A DNA stretch of 6,579 nt from Bacteroidales bacterium (GCA_016281295.1 JAEEII010000196.1:1-6579); one strand, 5' to 3'. Counted from the first letter of the stretch, positions 1 through 5,105 are shown. Program-made: numbers and translations. The notes: generated from the letters alone by a model not told the origin.

Positions 1-264
1 TCAAATTTCTGCCCTGAAGGTCCTAACTACACGCATTATTCCAATCCTCAATACGACCGGCTGTACAAGCAGGCGATGGCTTGCACGGATCCTGACCAAC
101 GGGCGGCCTTGTATGAAGAGATGGATCGTTTGATGATGGCTGACGCGCCAGTGGTGGTGCTGTTTTATGATGAGGTGTTAAGGTTTGTGAATCAACGCAT
201 CACGGGAATGGAGAGCAATCCCACCAATCTTCTTGATTTGAGGAAAGTCAGTTTTTCTGACTAA
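1..264 (+). CDS. ABC transporter peptide/solute-binding protein (SBP_bac_5 family), C-terminal fragment
   Basis: Frame 1 is open from the first base and ends at TAA 262-264, leaving the last 87 residues of a longer protein. The stretch NPQYDRLYKQAM, followed by a DP-x-Q-RxxLYxEMDxLMMxDAPVVVLFY pattern, is the characteristic C-terminal lobe of family 5 extracytoplasmic solute-binding proteins (DppA/OppA type), in which a partner-exchange helix precedes a buried 'aPvvplfy' strand. Such proteins capture peptides or similar solutes outside the inner membrane and deliver them to an ABC permease. The remaining tail (QRITGMESNPTNLLDLRKVSF) fits the usual closing beta segment of the family. The N-terminal signal and most of the ligand-binding cleft lie outside the window, so the ligand cannot be inferred. 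The ATG at 76 is internal and not a start. The next gene has its own promoter, so this gene appears to end its transcription unit, although no terminator hairpin is visible after it. Confidence 0.85.
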   Translation, partial: SNFCPEGPNYTHYSNPQYDRLYKQAMACTDPDQRAALYEEMDRLMMADAPVVVLFYDEVLRFVNQRITGMESNPTNLLDLRKVSFSD

Positions 265-315
265 GAATACAGCCTCAAATTACCTTTTTTTATTTCTTTA
301 CGAATTTTTTTGAAA

Positions 316-331
316 ATATCGCTTGCGATAT
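316..331. promoter_or_regulatory. Palindromic operator candidate 1 (over the -33 box)
   Basis: ATATCGCTTGCGATAT is a perfect 7-bp inverted repeat around a 2-bp centre, the size and geometry of MarR-family operators. It covers the -33 element at 322-325, so a bound dimer would block RNA polymerase. It is not followed by a T run on either strand (A-rich DNA follows on the + strand), so it does not read as an intrinsic terminator for the upstream gene. Binding by the adjacent OhrR-like protein is inferred from position and symmetry. Confidence 0.6.
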
Positions 332-353
332 AAAAAAGAATTTGTAATTTTGC
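322..353 (+). promoter_or_regulatory. Bacteroidota-type promoter of the ohrR operon
   Basis: TAATTTTGC at 345-353 matches the Bacteroides -7 consensus TAnnTTTGY exactly. CTTG at 322-325 matches the -33 TTTG box at three of four bases, with a 19-base spacer. Transcription would be expected to start a few bases past 353, around 357-362. That makes the GTG at 357 an unlikely start codon and supports the ATG at 378. The promoter is overlaid by palindromes at 316-331 and 354-365. Confidence 0.75.
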
Positions 354-365
354 ATCGTGAACGAT
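354..365. promoter_or_regulatory. Palindromic operator candidate 2 (at the transcription start)
   Basis: ATCGTGAACGAT is a perfect 5-bp inverted repeat around a 2-bp centre. It shares the core ATCGYnnRCGAT with the palindrome at 316-331, and its right half extends as ACGATAT. It lies immediately downstream of the -7 box, overlapping the expected transcription start, a classical repressor position. The two centres are 36 bp apart. Recurrence of the same core twice in about 50 bp of promoter makes chance less likely. Confidence 0.55.
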
Positions 366-377
366 ATAAATCGAACT

Positions 378-839
378 ATGGAATACGAACAGCTGAAACT
401 AAACAACCAATTGTGCTTCCGTCTTTATACTGCGGCGCGACTCACGATGGGAGTCTATCACCCCTATCTTGACCCGTTGGGAATCACCTATCCTCAGTAT
501 CTTGTGATGTTGGTGCTTTGGGAGTGTGACAAACAACCGGTGAACGACATTGCGCATAAGTTGATGTTGGAGACCAACACGGTCACACCGCTTCTGCAAC
601 GGATGGAGAAGGCGGGGCTGGTCACACGCACCAAGGGCAAGGAAGATACCCGCCAACGTATTGTCTCTTTGACACAAAAAGGACTGGCCATGCGTGAGCA
701 GGCGAAGCATATTCCCGAGTGCCTCAGTGCTGAAATCATTGAAAAGACAGGGGAGGAGGAAGCTTATTTGCAGATGATTCCTACGCTTGACAAACTCATC
801 GAAGGACTTAAACTGAACAATCAACAATTAAACAATTAA
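378..839 (+). CDS. ohrR: OhrR-type MarR-family organic-peroxide-sensing repressor
   Basis: The 153-residue protein has the MarR winged-helix layout and closely resembles OhrR, a cytoplasmic dimeric repressor that releases DNA when a reactive cysteine is oxidised by organic hydroperoxides. The sensing segment NNQLCFRLYTAAR places Cys13 where B. subtilis OhrR has Cys15. Tyr17, Tyr27 and Tyr38 match the tyrosines surrounding that cysteine, and GITYPQYLVMLVLWE (35-49) is near-diagnostic. The recognition helix lies around 62-79 (LMLETNTVTPLLQRM). The wing carries Asp90 and Arg92 ahead of the LT-x-KG segment. Two further cysteines, Cys50 and Cys115, are present; Cys115 follows IPE near where two-Cys OhrRs carry their second cysteine. 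The start was chosen because homology begins just after ATG 378 and the promoter predicts transcription from about 357-362; the frame also has a GTG at 357, which would add seven residues. The tail LNNQQLNN is encoded by a repeat that continues past the stop. It probably represses itself and the genes downstream. Confidence 0.9.
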   Translation: MEYEQLKLNNQLCFRLYTAARLTMGVYHPYLDPLGITYPQYLVMLVLWECDKQPVNDIAHKLMLETNTVTPLLQRMEKAGLVTRTKGKEDTRQRIVSLTQKGLAMREQAKHIPECLSAEIIEKTGEEEAYLQMIPTLDKLIEGLKLNNQQLNN

Positions 840-864
840 ACAAATAAACAATCAACAATTAAAC
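816..864 (+). repeat. Short AT-rich direct repeat across the ohrR 3' end
   Basis: AACAATCAACAATTAAAC occurs exactly at 816-833 and 847-864, a 31-bp period. A partial copy AACAATTAAAC sits between them at 831-841. The first copy encodes the low-complexity C-terminus of OhrR and the stop TAA lies in the partial copy, so the repeat has shaped the protein tail. Slippage or duplication is the simple origin. It fills most of the 35-bp gap before the next gene; no regulatory role is shown. Confidence 0.7.
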
Positions 865-874
865 CTTATTTATC

Positions 875-1330
875 ATGGACAAACAGAAATCAATCAATGC
901 GTTACAGTTTTTTGTAACCAATCTTTCCAATCAGGCTTTTGGACACAAACTTCAAGGCAAGATCTTTGCTGATCAAGGTTTCTCCAAACTTGGGGAGAAG
1001 TACATGGCTCATTACGAAGAGGAAATGGGCTGGGTGGACAAGTTCATCGGTCGTCTCCTCGACCTCGGTGGTGAATTGAAGCACGAAGTGCGTCAGGAAG
1101 GTACCCTTCTCACCGATCCTTGCGGATACATCAAGTTCGATCACCGTGTCTCTGTCGAAGGCATTGAGTTCCTTCGCAAATGCATGAGCGAGATCTGCGA
1201 AGATGTCACGACCTTCGACATCATGAAGGAATACCTCAAAGACGAAGAGGAAGACATGTACTGGAGCGAGACGCAACTGGCCCTCATCGAGAAGATTGGA
1301 TATCAAAACTGGCTCGTGAAGCAAATGTAA
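875..1330 (+). CDS. Bacterioferritin-like (ferritin-superfamily) protein with degenerate ferroxidase site
   Basis: The 151-residue protein aligns along its length with bacterioferritin, the cytoplasmic iron-storage cage: EEEMGWVDKFIGRLLDLGG (48-66) with Bfr helix B, and LKDEEEDMYWSETQLALIEKIGYQ (121-144) with the Bfr segment [24 protein letters not shown]. By eye against E. coli Bfr, however, few ferroxidase ligands survive. Glu51 and Glu127 are kept (Glu50, Glu124). Glu18 falls on Leu, His54 on Trp53, Glu94 on Lys102 and His130 on Asp127. The haem-ligating Met52 is kept as Met51. Three cysteines (83, 103, 108) are present, but not in an arrangement I can assign to the Dps-like thioferritins. 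It may bind iron or haem differently, or be structural. It lies 35 bp after the peroxide sensor and 37 bp before a peroxidase, with no promoter of its own, which points to a stress-response role. The fold is confident; catalytic iron oxidation is doubtful. Confidence 0.8.
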   Translation: MDKQKSINALQFFVTNLSNQAFGHKLQGKIFADQGFSKLGEKYMAHYEEEMGWVDKFIGRLLDLGGELKHEVRQEGTLLTDPCGYIKFDHRVSVEGIEFLRKCMSEICEDVTTFDIMKEYLKDEEEDMYWSETQLALIEKIGYQNWLVKQM

Positions 1331-1367
1331 AAACTGAATACAGGTATCATCGGAAAAAACACAAAAA

Positions 1368-1916
1368 ATGACTGCAATATATGACTTTAAAGCCCTGAAC
1401 AATAGGGGAGAAGAGGTGGATATGTCCCAATATAAAGGGAAGGTCCTTATGATTGTTAACACTGCCTCGAAATGCGGATTCACTCCACAGTATGACGGCT
1501 TGGAGGCTCTTTATAAGAAATACAAAGACCAAGGTCTGGTGATTCTGGGTTTCCCATGTGACCAATTCAAGCATCAGGAACCCGGCTCTGATGAGGAAAT
1601 CGCCGAGTTCTGCCGTCTCAATCACGGTGTGACCTTCCCGCTGATGAAGAAAATAGATGTCTTCGGCGAGAATGCTCACCCTATCTTCAAATATCTGACG
1701 GCGCAGGTGCCGAACGAGGAAGTTCACGGACTGAAGGACAAAGCCACCATGAAACTCGTTGATAGCATCAGCAAGGCTGATGGCCGTAAGGATGGCGAAA
1801 TCCGTTGGAACTTCACTAAATTCCTCATCTCGAAGGATGGCAGTGTCATCAAGCGTTTCCCACCGGTAGCCAAACCCGAGGACATGGAAGCCGAGATTGA
1901 AGCGATGATAAAGTGA
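1368..1916 (+). CDS. gpx: Glutathione/thioredoxin peroxidase, BtuE-like, non-selenium
   Basis: This 182-residue protein is a glutathione-peroxidase-family enzyme reducing H2O2 and organic hydroperoxides to water or alcohols. NTASKCGFTPQY holds the peroxidatic Cys36. GFPCDQF supplies Gln66 and WNF supplies Trp147-Asn148, completing the catalytic Cys-Gln-Trp-Asn set. A cysteine is used instead of selenocysteine. Cys82, in EFCRLNHGVTFP, sits where thioredoxin-dependent members carry the resolving cysteine, so thioredoxin is the likelier reductant. Length, the HQEPGSDEEI segment and an insertion before WNF (about 113-145) resemble E. coli BtuE (183 residues). There is no signal peptide, so it is cytoplasmic. 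It probably belongs to the operon started at ohrR, where it would be the main peroxide-detoxifying enzyme. No Shine-Dalgarno is seen; the A-rich ACACAAAAA before ATG is normal for this phylum. Confidence 0.95.
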   Translation: MTAIYDFKALNNRGEEVDMSQYKGKVLMIVNTASKCGFTPQYDGLEALYKKYKDQGLVILGFPCDQFKHQEPGSDEEIAEFCRLNHGVTFPLMKKIDVFGENAHPIFKYLTAQVPNEEVHGLKDKATMKLVDSISKADGRKDGEIRWNFTKFLISKDGSVIKRFPPVAKPEDMEAEIEAMIK

Positions 1917-1927
1917 GAAATGAATAC

Positions 1928-1948
1928 GGGACATGCGACTCGTGTCCC
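1928..1948 (+). other. Intercistronic stem-loop
   Basis: GGGACATG (1928-1935) pairs with CGTGTCCC (1941-1948) over eight positions, one of them a G-U pair, closing a 5-base loop CGACT. It lies 11 bases after the gpx stop and 26 bases before the next start. No U run follows it on the + strand, so it is not a standard intrinsic terminator. It could limit 3'-to-5' decay of the upstream message, attenuate downstream expression, or act as a DNA operator (GGGACA-n9-TGTCCC). Confidence 0.6.
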
Positions 1949-1974
1949 AATACTAATCAATAAATCTGAAAAAA

Positions 1975-2154
1975 ATGGAAACAAAAGAACAAGTTCTGCA
2001 AGCCATGCGTGAAATTGGCGCTCCCGTCAATGCAGGCAAAATCGCTGAAGTGACAGGTCTCGACCGCAAGGTGGTTGACAAGGCTTTCGATGCCCTGAAA
2101 AAAGAAGGTGCCATTGTGTCGCCCGTCCGCTGCAAGTGGGAACCAGCAAAATGA
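1975..2154 (+). CDS. Small winged-helix DNA-binding protein (59 aa)
   Basis: A 59-codon gene running from ATG 1975 to TGA 2152-2154. The sequence begins METKEQVLQAMREIGAPV, then NAGKIAEVTGLDRKVVDKAFDALKKEG and IVSPVRCKWEPAK. This is one winged helix: helix 1 (4-13), helix 2 (19-27), turn, recognition helix (29-43), and a short wing ending in SPVRCKWEP. I recognise the shape from small proteins generically labelled MarR-like or 'transcriptional regulator' in bacteria and methanogens; no specific target is known to me. Cys53 is the only cysteine and could be redox-sensitive (inference). Its stop is 14 bases from the radical SAM start, so the two are almost certainly co-translated partners. Composition matches the flanking genes, and no competing gene occupies the interval. 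A RiPP-precursor reading was considered and set aside because the whole chain fits the HTH pattern. Confidence 0.8.
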   Translation: METKEQVLQAMREIGAPVNAGKIAEVTGLDRKVVDKAFDALKKEGAIVSPVRCKWEPAK

Positions 2155-2155
2155 T

Positions 2156-2159
2156 GGAG
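2156..2159 (+). promoter_or_regulatory. Shine-Dalgarno-like site of the radical SAM gene
   Basis: GGAG lies nine bases upstream of ATG 2169, one of the few good Shine-Dalgarno matches in a window whose other genes lack one. It supports 2169 over the in-frame ATG at 2178. Confidence 0.5.
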
Positions 2160-2168
2160 TGACCTTGC

Positions 2169-3257
2169 ATGAAAACAATGGATCTAAGTGCTTACATAGC
2201 GAATAGTATCCAAGGTATCATGGCGAAAGCTTGCCTGAACGTGTTGGGTAATCCGCGTGAAGTCTCTTTTATGGCGCGGATGCAACGCGTGATGGGTAAG
2301 GCTGAACGGCGGCGCAAAGGGTGTCTCGAAAAAGAGGGACTTGAGGTGCCGCCGTTCCTCATCGCCAGCATTGCCACTACTTGCAACCTTCAGTGCAAAG
2401 GTTGTTACGCTAGGAAAAATGGCATCGCCGGTGACACCCCTGTCAAGACAAGCCTGTCGGGCGAACAGTGGAGTGCTATCTTCAAGGAAGCCGCTGAACT
2501 TGGTGTCAGCTTCTGCCTTCTTGCCGGAGGTGAACCCTTGATGCGACGTGACTTGTTGGAAAGTGCTGCAGACGTAGAGGACATCCTTTTCCCAGTATTC
2601 ACCAATGGTACCCTCATCGGATCCTTTTACATCGATTTCTTCAAACGTCACCTCAACATGATTCCTGTCATCAGTATTGAGGGTGAGTTGGCAGCCACCG
2701 ACAGCAGGCGCGGTAAAGGTGTGTTCCAACGTGCCATTCGCTCCATGGAGATGCTACATGAAGAGAAGCTTTTCTTTGGAGTCAGCATTACCGTGACTAC
2801 TGAGAATTACCACGACGTCACCTCAGAGGACTTCCTTGCCCATCTCGTCTCCCTGGGGTGTAAACTCCTGTTTTATGTGGAATATGTGCCTTTCGATGAA
2901 AGCACCGAACATCTGGCCTTCCGTGACGAGCATGTCGCCGAGATGGAGCAGCTTTTGGAAAGCCGCCGTGAGCAGTTCAAGGAAATGATATTCCTGAGCT
3001 TTCCGGGAGATGAGAAAGCCCTTGATGGTTGTCTGGCCGCAGGAAGAGGCTTTTTCCATATCGGCCCAGACGGCAGTGCCGAACCTTGCCCATTCTCCCC
3101 ATTCAGCGACCGTAACGTGGCACAGACAGGACTTCGAGATGCCCTCGCATCACCACTTTTCCGCAACATCCGCAACGCACGCGCTCTCGGATGGGAACAC
3201 ACAGGCGGCTGCACGCTTTATGAGCACCGCGACGAGGTGAAAAAGATGATGAATTAA
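2169..3257 (+). CDS. Radical SAM protein with SPASM-like C-terminal cysteines
   Basis: This 362-residue protein has the radical SAM signature Cx3Cx2C as TCNLQCKGCYARKNG (Cys72, Cys76, Cys79), binding the [4Fe-4S] cluster that cleaves S-adenosylmethionine to a 5'-deoxyadenosyl radical. Core landmarks follow: LLAGGEPLMRRDLL (GGEP 120-123), VFTNGTL (143-149), and a strand with SIEG (169-172). The C-terminus has DGCLAAGRGFFHIGPDG, PCPFSPFSD and GGCTLYEHR with Cys288, Cys307 and Cys348, resembling a SPASM/twitch region that holds an auxiliary cluster in peptide- or protein-modifying members. Residues 1-60 are basic, with no membrane segment or signal peptide. The substrate is unknown; no precursor-peptide-like gene lies nearby, and its immediate partner is the 59-residue winged-helix protein. 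Placement in an apparent peroxide-response operon is notable, since such clusters are oxygen-sensitive. The family is certain, the reaction unassigned. Confidence 0.93.
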   Translation: MKTMDLSAYIANSIQGIMAKACLNVLGNPREVSFMARMQRVMGKAERRRKGCLEKEGLEVPPFLIASIATTCNLQCKGCYARKNGIAGDTPVKTSLSGEQWSAIFKEAAELGVSFCLLAGGEPLMRRDLLESAADVEDILFPVFTNGTLIGSFYIDFFKRHLNMIPVISIEGELAATDSRRGKGVFQRAIRSMEMLHEEKLFFGVSITVTTENYHDVTSEDFLAHLVSLGCKLLFYVEYVPFDESTEHLAFRDEHVAEMEQLLESRREQFKEMIFLSFPGDEKALDGCLAAGRGFFHIGPDGSAEPCPFSPFSDRNVAQTGLRDALASPLFRNIRNARALGWEHTGGCTLYEHRDEVKKMMN

Positions 3258-3272
3258 TCGACCTTCATGTTA

Positions 3273-3323
3273 TTTTTCGGTTTACCTTTGCAACTAAATA
3301 CCTACAAAAGACACACCGAAAAA
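3273..3323. repeat. Inverted repeat flanking the ECF sigma promoter -7 box
   Basis: TTTTTCGGT (3273-3281) is the exact reverse complement of ACCGAAAAA (3315-3323). The arms bracket the -7 box and expected start, separated by 33 bp; the second arm ends two bases before the ATG. The first arm is probably upstream of the transcript, so DNA-level half-sites are likelier than an RNA hairpin. Half of each arm is an A/T run, which lowers its significance. Confidence 0.35.
3283..3291 (+). promoter_or_regulatory. -7 box of the ECF sigma operon promoter
   Basis: TACCTTTGC matches TAnnTTTGY exactly, 34 bases before the sigma start, giving a leader of roughly 30 bases. No good TTTG lies at the expected -33 position, so it may be weak or activator-dependent. 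It shows that the sigma operon has its own housekeeping-type promoter, separate from the ohrR operon. Confidence 0.6.
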
Positions 3324-3325
3324 GA

Positions 3326-3862
3326 ATGGCATCTTCCGAGTCATACGGAGCCGACAATAGCAATAAGGAAATAACTCATGCCGAATTCAACGCATTGGTA
3401 CTTCGGCATAAGGCTTTGATTTGGCATATCTGTTCCAGTTATAGACTGGGAAGTGCTTGGAGAATAGAAGATTGTGTTCAAGAGGTGATTATTAACCTAT
3501 GGCGTAGTTTTAGTGGTTTCGAAGGGCGTTGCTCGGAAAAAACCTGGGTGTGGCGAGTGGCGACGAACACCATGCTGATGCTGCGACGCAAAGATGTCAG
3601 AAGCCCGCAAACGGAGTCCATCGAGTTGCAAACAGTGGAAAAACGGGGTGACGATTCTAGCAACGACAACTACCAGCAACTACATCAACTCATTGATGCC
3701 CTGCCCGAAGAAAGTGCAATGATCATCCGCGCCTTCCTTGATGGCTTTTCCTACAAGGAGATTGCCGAAATGACTCATTGTTCTGTGGGTGCTGTGGCTA
3801 TGCGCATCGCTCGACTCAAGTTGAGACTAAAAAAAATGTACGAAAAAGAGAATCATTTATGA
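3326..3862 (+). CDS. ECF (extracytoplasmic function) RNA polymerase sigma factor
   Basis: The 178-residue protein has only the sigma-2 and sigma-4 domains typical of group 4 (ECF) sigma factors, which redirect RNA polymerase to a regulon in response to an envelope signal. Sigma-2 spans about 22-90: ALIWHICSSYR, then EDCVQEVIINLWRSFSGF (region 2.2, core binding) and TWVWRVATNTMLMLRRK (regions 2.3-2.4). A polar linker (91-117) leads to sigma-4 (about 118-172): IDALPEESAMIIRAFLDGFSYKEIAEMT and SVGAVAMRIARLKLRLKKM, a helix-turn-helix for the -35 element. The stop overlaps the next gene's start as ATGA, implying translational coupling to the membrane protein that follows, the usual sigma/anti-sigma order. 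Its own promoter looks housekeeping-type, so autoregulation is not evident. The cognate signal is unknown; the downstream genes suggest envelope thiol chemistry. Confidence 0.95.
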   Translation: MASSESYGADNSNKEITHAEFNALVLRHKALIWHICSSYRLGSAWRIEDCVQEVIINLWRSFSGFEGRCSEKTWVWRVATNTMLMLRRKDVRSPQTESIELQTVEKRGDDSSNDNYQQLHQLIDALPEESAMIIRAFLDGFSYKEIAEMTHCSVGAVAMRIARLKLRLKKMYEKENHL

Positions 3863-4266
3863 GTATGAAAAACGACATAAAAGCAATGAACTCAAGGACT
3901 CAACGTGACGACTTCAAAACCCAATGGCAAAGATGCCAACAATGGGAGGAACAGAACGCAAAGTCAGTACCTGATGACCAGACTTTCTTATCTTGGGCGG
4001 AAAAGGCGCAACAAAGCCCCGCTGGTTTAGAGTGGAGACCCGACACAATTGCCTTACACCATCACAGACGCTGGATGCCCTACACTGTCGCCGCCAGCAT
4101 CATCATCGCAATGAGCCTCATCGGACTGTCCCGTCATGGCCGAACCGACAACCCACTTCCTACGGCTCAAGAAGTAACCGTGGAAAGCCAAACTATCCAC
4201 TTTATCTGCAACAACGGCTGCTCTGCGCAGGACATCATGCTCTTGGCCAATAAAGTCATTAAATAG
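3859..4266 (+). CDS. Small single-pass membrane protein, probable anti-sigma factor
   Basis: I place the start at ATG 3859, which overlaps the sigma stop by 4 bp, giving 135 residues. The same frame is open upstream to an ATG at 3778, but that lies inside the sigma-4 coding region and yields an implausible Cys-rich lead. Residues 1-71 are hydrophilic and charged (cytoplasmic, expected to hold the sigma factor). A single membrane helix follows at about 72-90 (WMPYTVAASIIIAMSLIGL), preceded by His/Arg (HHHRR). A roughly 45-residue extracytoplasmic tail ends ICNNGCSAQDIMLLANKVIK with Cys117 and Cys121. No zinc-binding anti-sigma motif (Hx3Cx2C) and no FecR-like domain are seen, so the role is inferred from topology, coupling and gene order. 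The CxxxC outside the membrane could form a disulfide and be the sensed element (inference). ATG 3865 is an alternative start. Confidence 0.8.
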   Translation: MSMKNDIKAMNSRTQRDDFKTQWQRCQQWEEQNAKSVPDDQTFLSWAEKAQQSPAGLEWRPDTIALHHHRRWMPYTVAASIIIAMSLIGLSRHGRTDNPLPTAQEVTVESQTIHFICNNGCSAQDIMLLANKVIK

Positions 4267-4281
4267 CAAAACACAAATACA

Positions 4282-5085
4282 ATGAAAAACCTCGTCCCAT
4301 ATCTCGCCTTAATCCTTGCCTTATGGCTGCCAGCCTGCAAAGGGAGGATCACATCCCCCGAGGCGACACCCTGCGAAAAGGCCGCGATGGAATTGTACTG
4401 TAAGTACGCCGATAACGCCAATCTTACCGTGGCCTTTCTCGGCGACTTATCTGTCAACGGAAAATGCATCGATGCCTTGATGCTGCAAGCCGATAATGAA
4501 ACGGAGTGGGAAACACTGAAACGAGATTTTGGCTTTTTGTCTTGCGACACGGCTGTCTTAAATGGCTTCTCTGAGGATAAACCTGTCATGATGGGTGTCG
4601 GCATCGAAGCTGAATTTTTGGATGAGGCTATTCTCGACACTTTGACTGACATCAGTCACATACCCGATGAAGACATTGACAGATTCACCCTCATCGTTGC
4701 CGATAAGATCCGAGAAATCATGAACAGTTTCCAAGCTCCTGATTCCTTGTTGCCTGATATGGCCATCGTCATCGGAGAGGGGGAGATAGAACATGAAGCC
4801 AATGACCATACCTACGATGACTACATCATGACCGTCTCACGCTCAGTGGTTATAGGGATGATTAATGAAAAACTCCATAAAAAAACGTCCTCGGATTCCG
4901 GCATTCAACAGCAAATAAACTGGAACGACAGCATCATGGAAGATGCCCAAACGCATGGACACATCGGCTACATCACTGCTGCTGACAACGAAAACCGTGC
5001 CTTATGGCTGTTCTTCTATGACGACCAAGCCGAATGTAACACCATCATCACTCATATCAGTGAAGACATTATCATTAATAAATAA
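4282..5085 (+). CDS. Predicted lipoprotein of unknown function
   Basis: I do not recognise this 267-residue protein. Its N-terminus is a lipoprotein signal: MKNLVPYLALILALWLPAC, with a lipobox-like LPAC and Cys19 as the predicted lipidated residue. Pro at -2 is unusual but tolerated. The residues after it (KGRIT) lack the acidic run associated with surface export of Bacteroidota lipoproteins, so a periplasm-facing location is likelier. The mature part is acidic, mixes helix and strand, and has no further membrane segment. It contains five more cysteines (31, 40, 62, 88, 252). Two are in PCEKAAMELYCKYAD, and another in FLSCDTAV. It begins 15 bp after the probable anti-sigma gene and ends 20 bp before the secreted thioredoxin-fold gene, so it belongs to the sigma operon. 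It may be a sensor component, a target of the sigma factor, or a substrate of the downstream thiol protein; nothing in the sequence decides between these. Confidence 0.85.
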   Translation: MKNLVPYLALILALWLPACKGRITSPEATPCEKAAMELYCKYADNANLTVAFLGDLSVNGKCIDALMLQADNETEWETLKRDFGFLSCDTAVLNGFSEDKPVMMGVGIEAEFLDEAILDTLTDISHIPDEDIDRFTLIVADKIREIMNSFQAPDSLLPDMAIVIGEGEIEHEANDHTYDDYIMTVSRSVVIGMINEKLHKKTSSDSGIQQQINWNDSIMEDAQTHGHIGYITAADNENRALWLFFYDDQAECNTIITHISEDIIINK

Positions 5086-5105
5086 TAGTATAAAAAAATT
5101 TCATC

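Noticed and set aside
316..331. Intrinsic terminator for the upstream solute-binding protein gene
   Set aside because: The stem is preceded by T and followed by A on the + strand, the wrong order for a terminator, and it overlaps a promoter; an operator fits better.
357..377. GTG at 357 as the ohrR start
   Set aside because: The exact -7 box ends at 353, so transcription would begin at or after 357, and OhrR homology starts just after ATG 378.
875..1330. Dps-like thioferritin (DpsL) assignment
   Set aside because: The cysteine spacing (83, 103, 108) does not match the conserved pair I recall for that group, and the end-to-end similarity to bacterioferritin is stronger.
902..1934. Long open frames on the - strand (902-1483 and 1347-1934) opposite the ferritin-like and peroxidase genes
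   Set aside because: They lie antisense to genes with clear family matches, their translations show no recognisable domain, and they overlap each other; they are by-products of codon bias on the coding strand.
1975..2154. RiPP precursor peptide for the adjacent radical SAM enzyme
   Set aside because: The 59-residue chain fits a winged-helix domain from end to end, with no leader/core division; being a modified protein substrate remains possible but is not supported.
3778..3858. Upstream extension of the anti-sigma-like gene to ATG 3778
   Set aside because: This stretch lies inside the sigma-4 coding region in another frame; the ATGA overlap start at 3859 is the standard arrangement.
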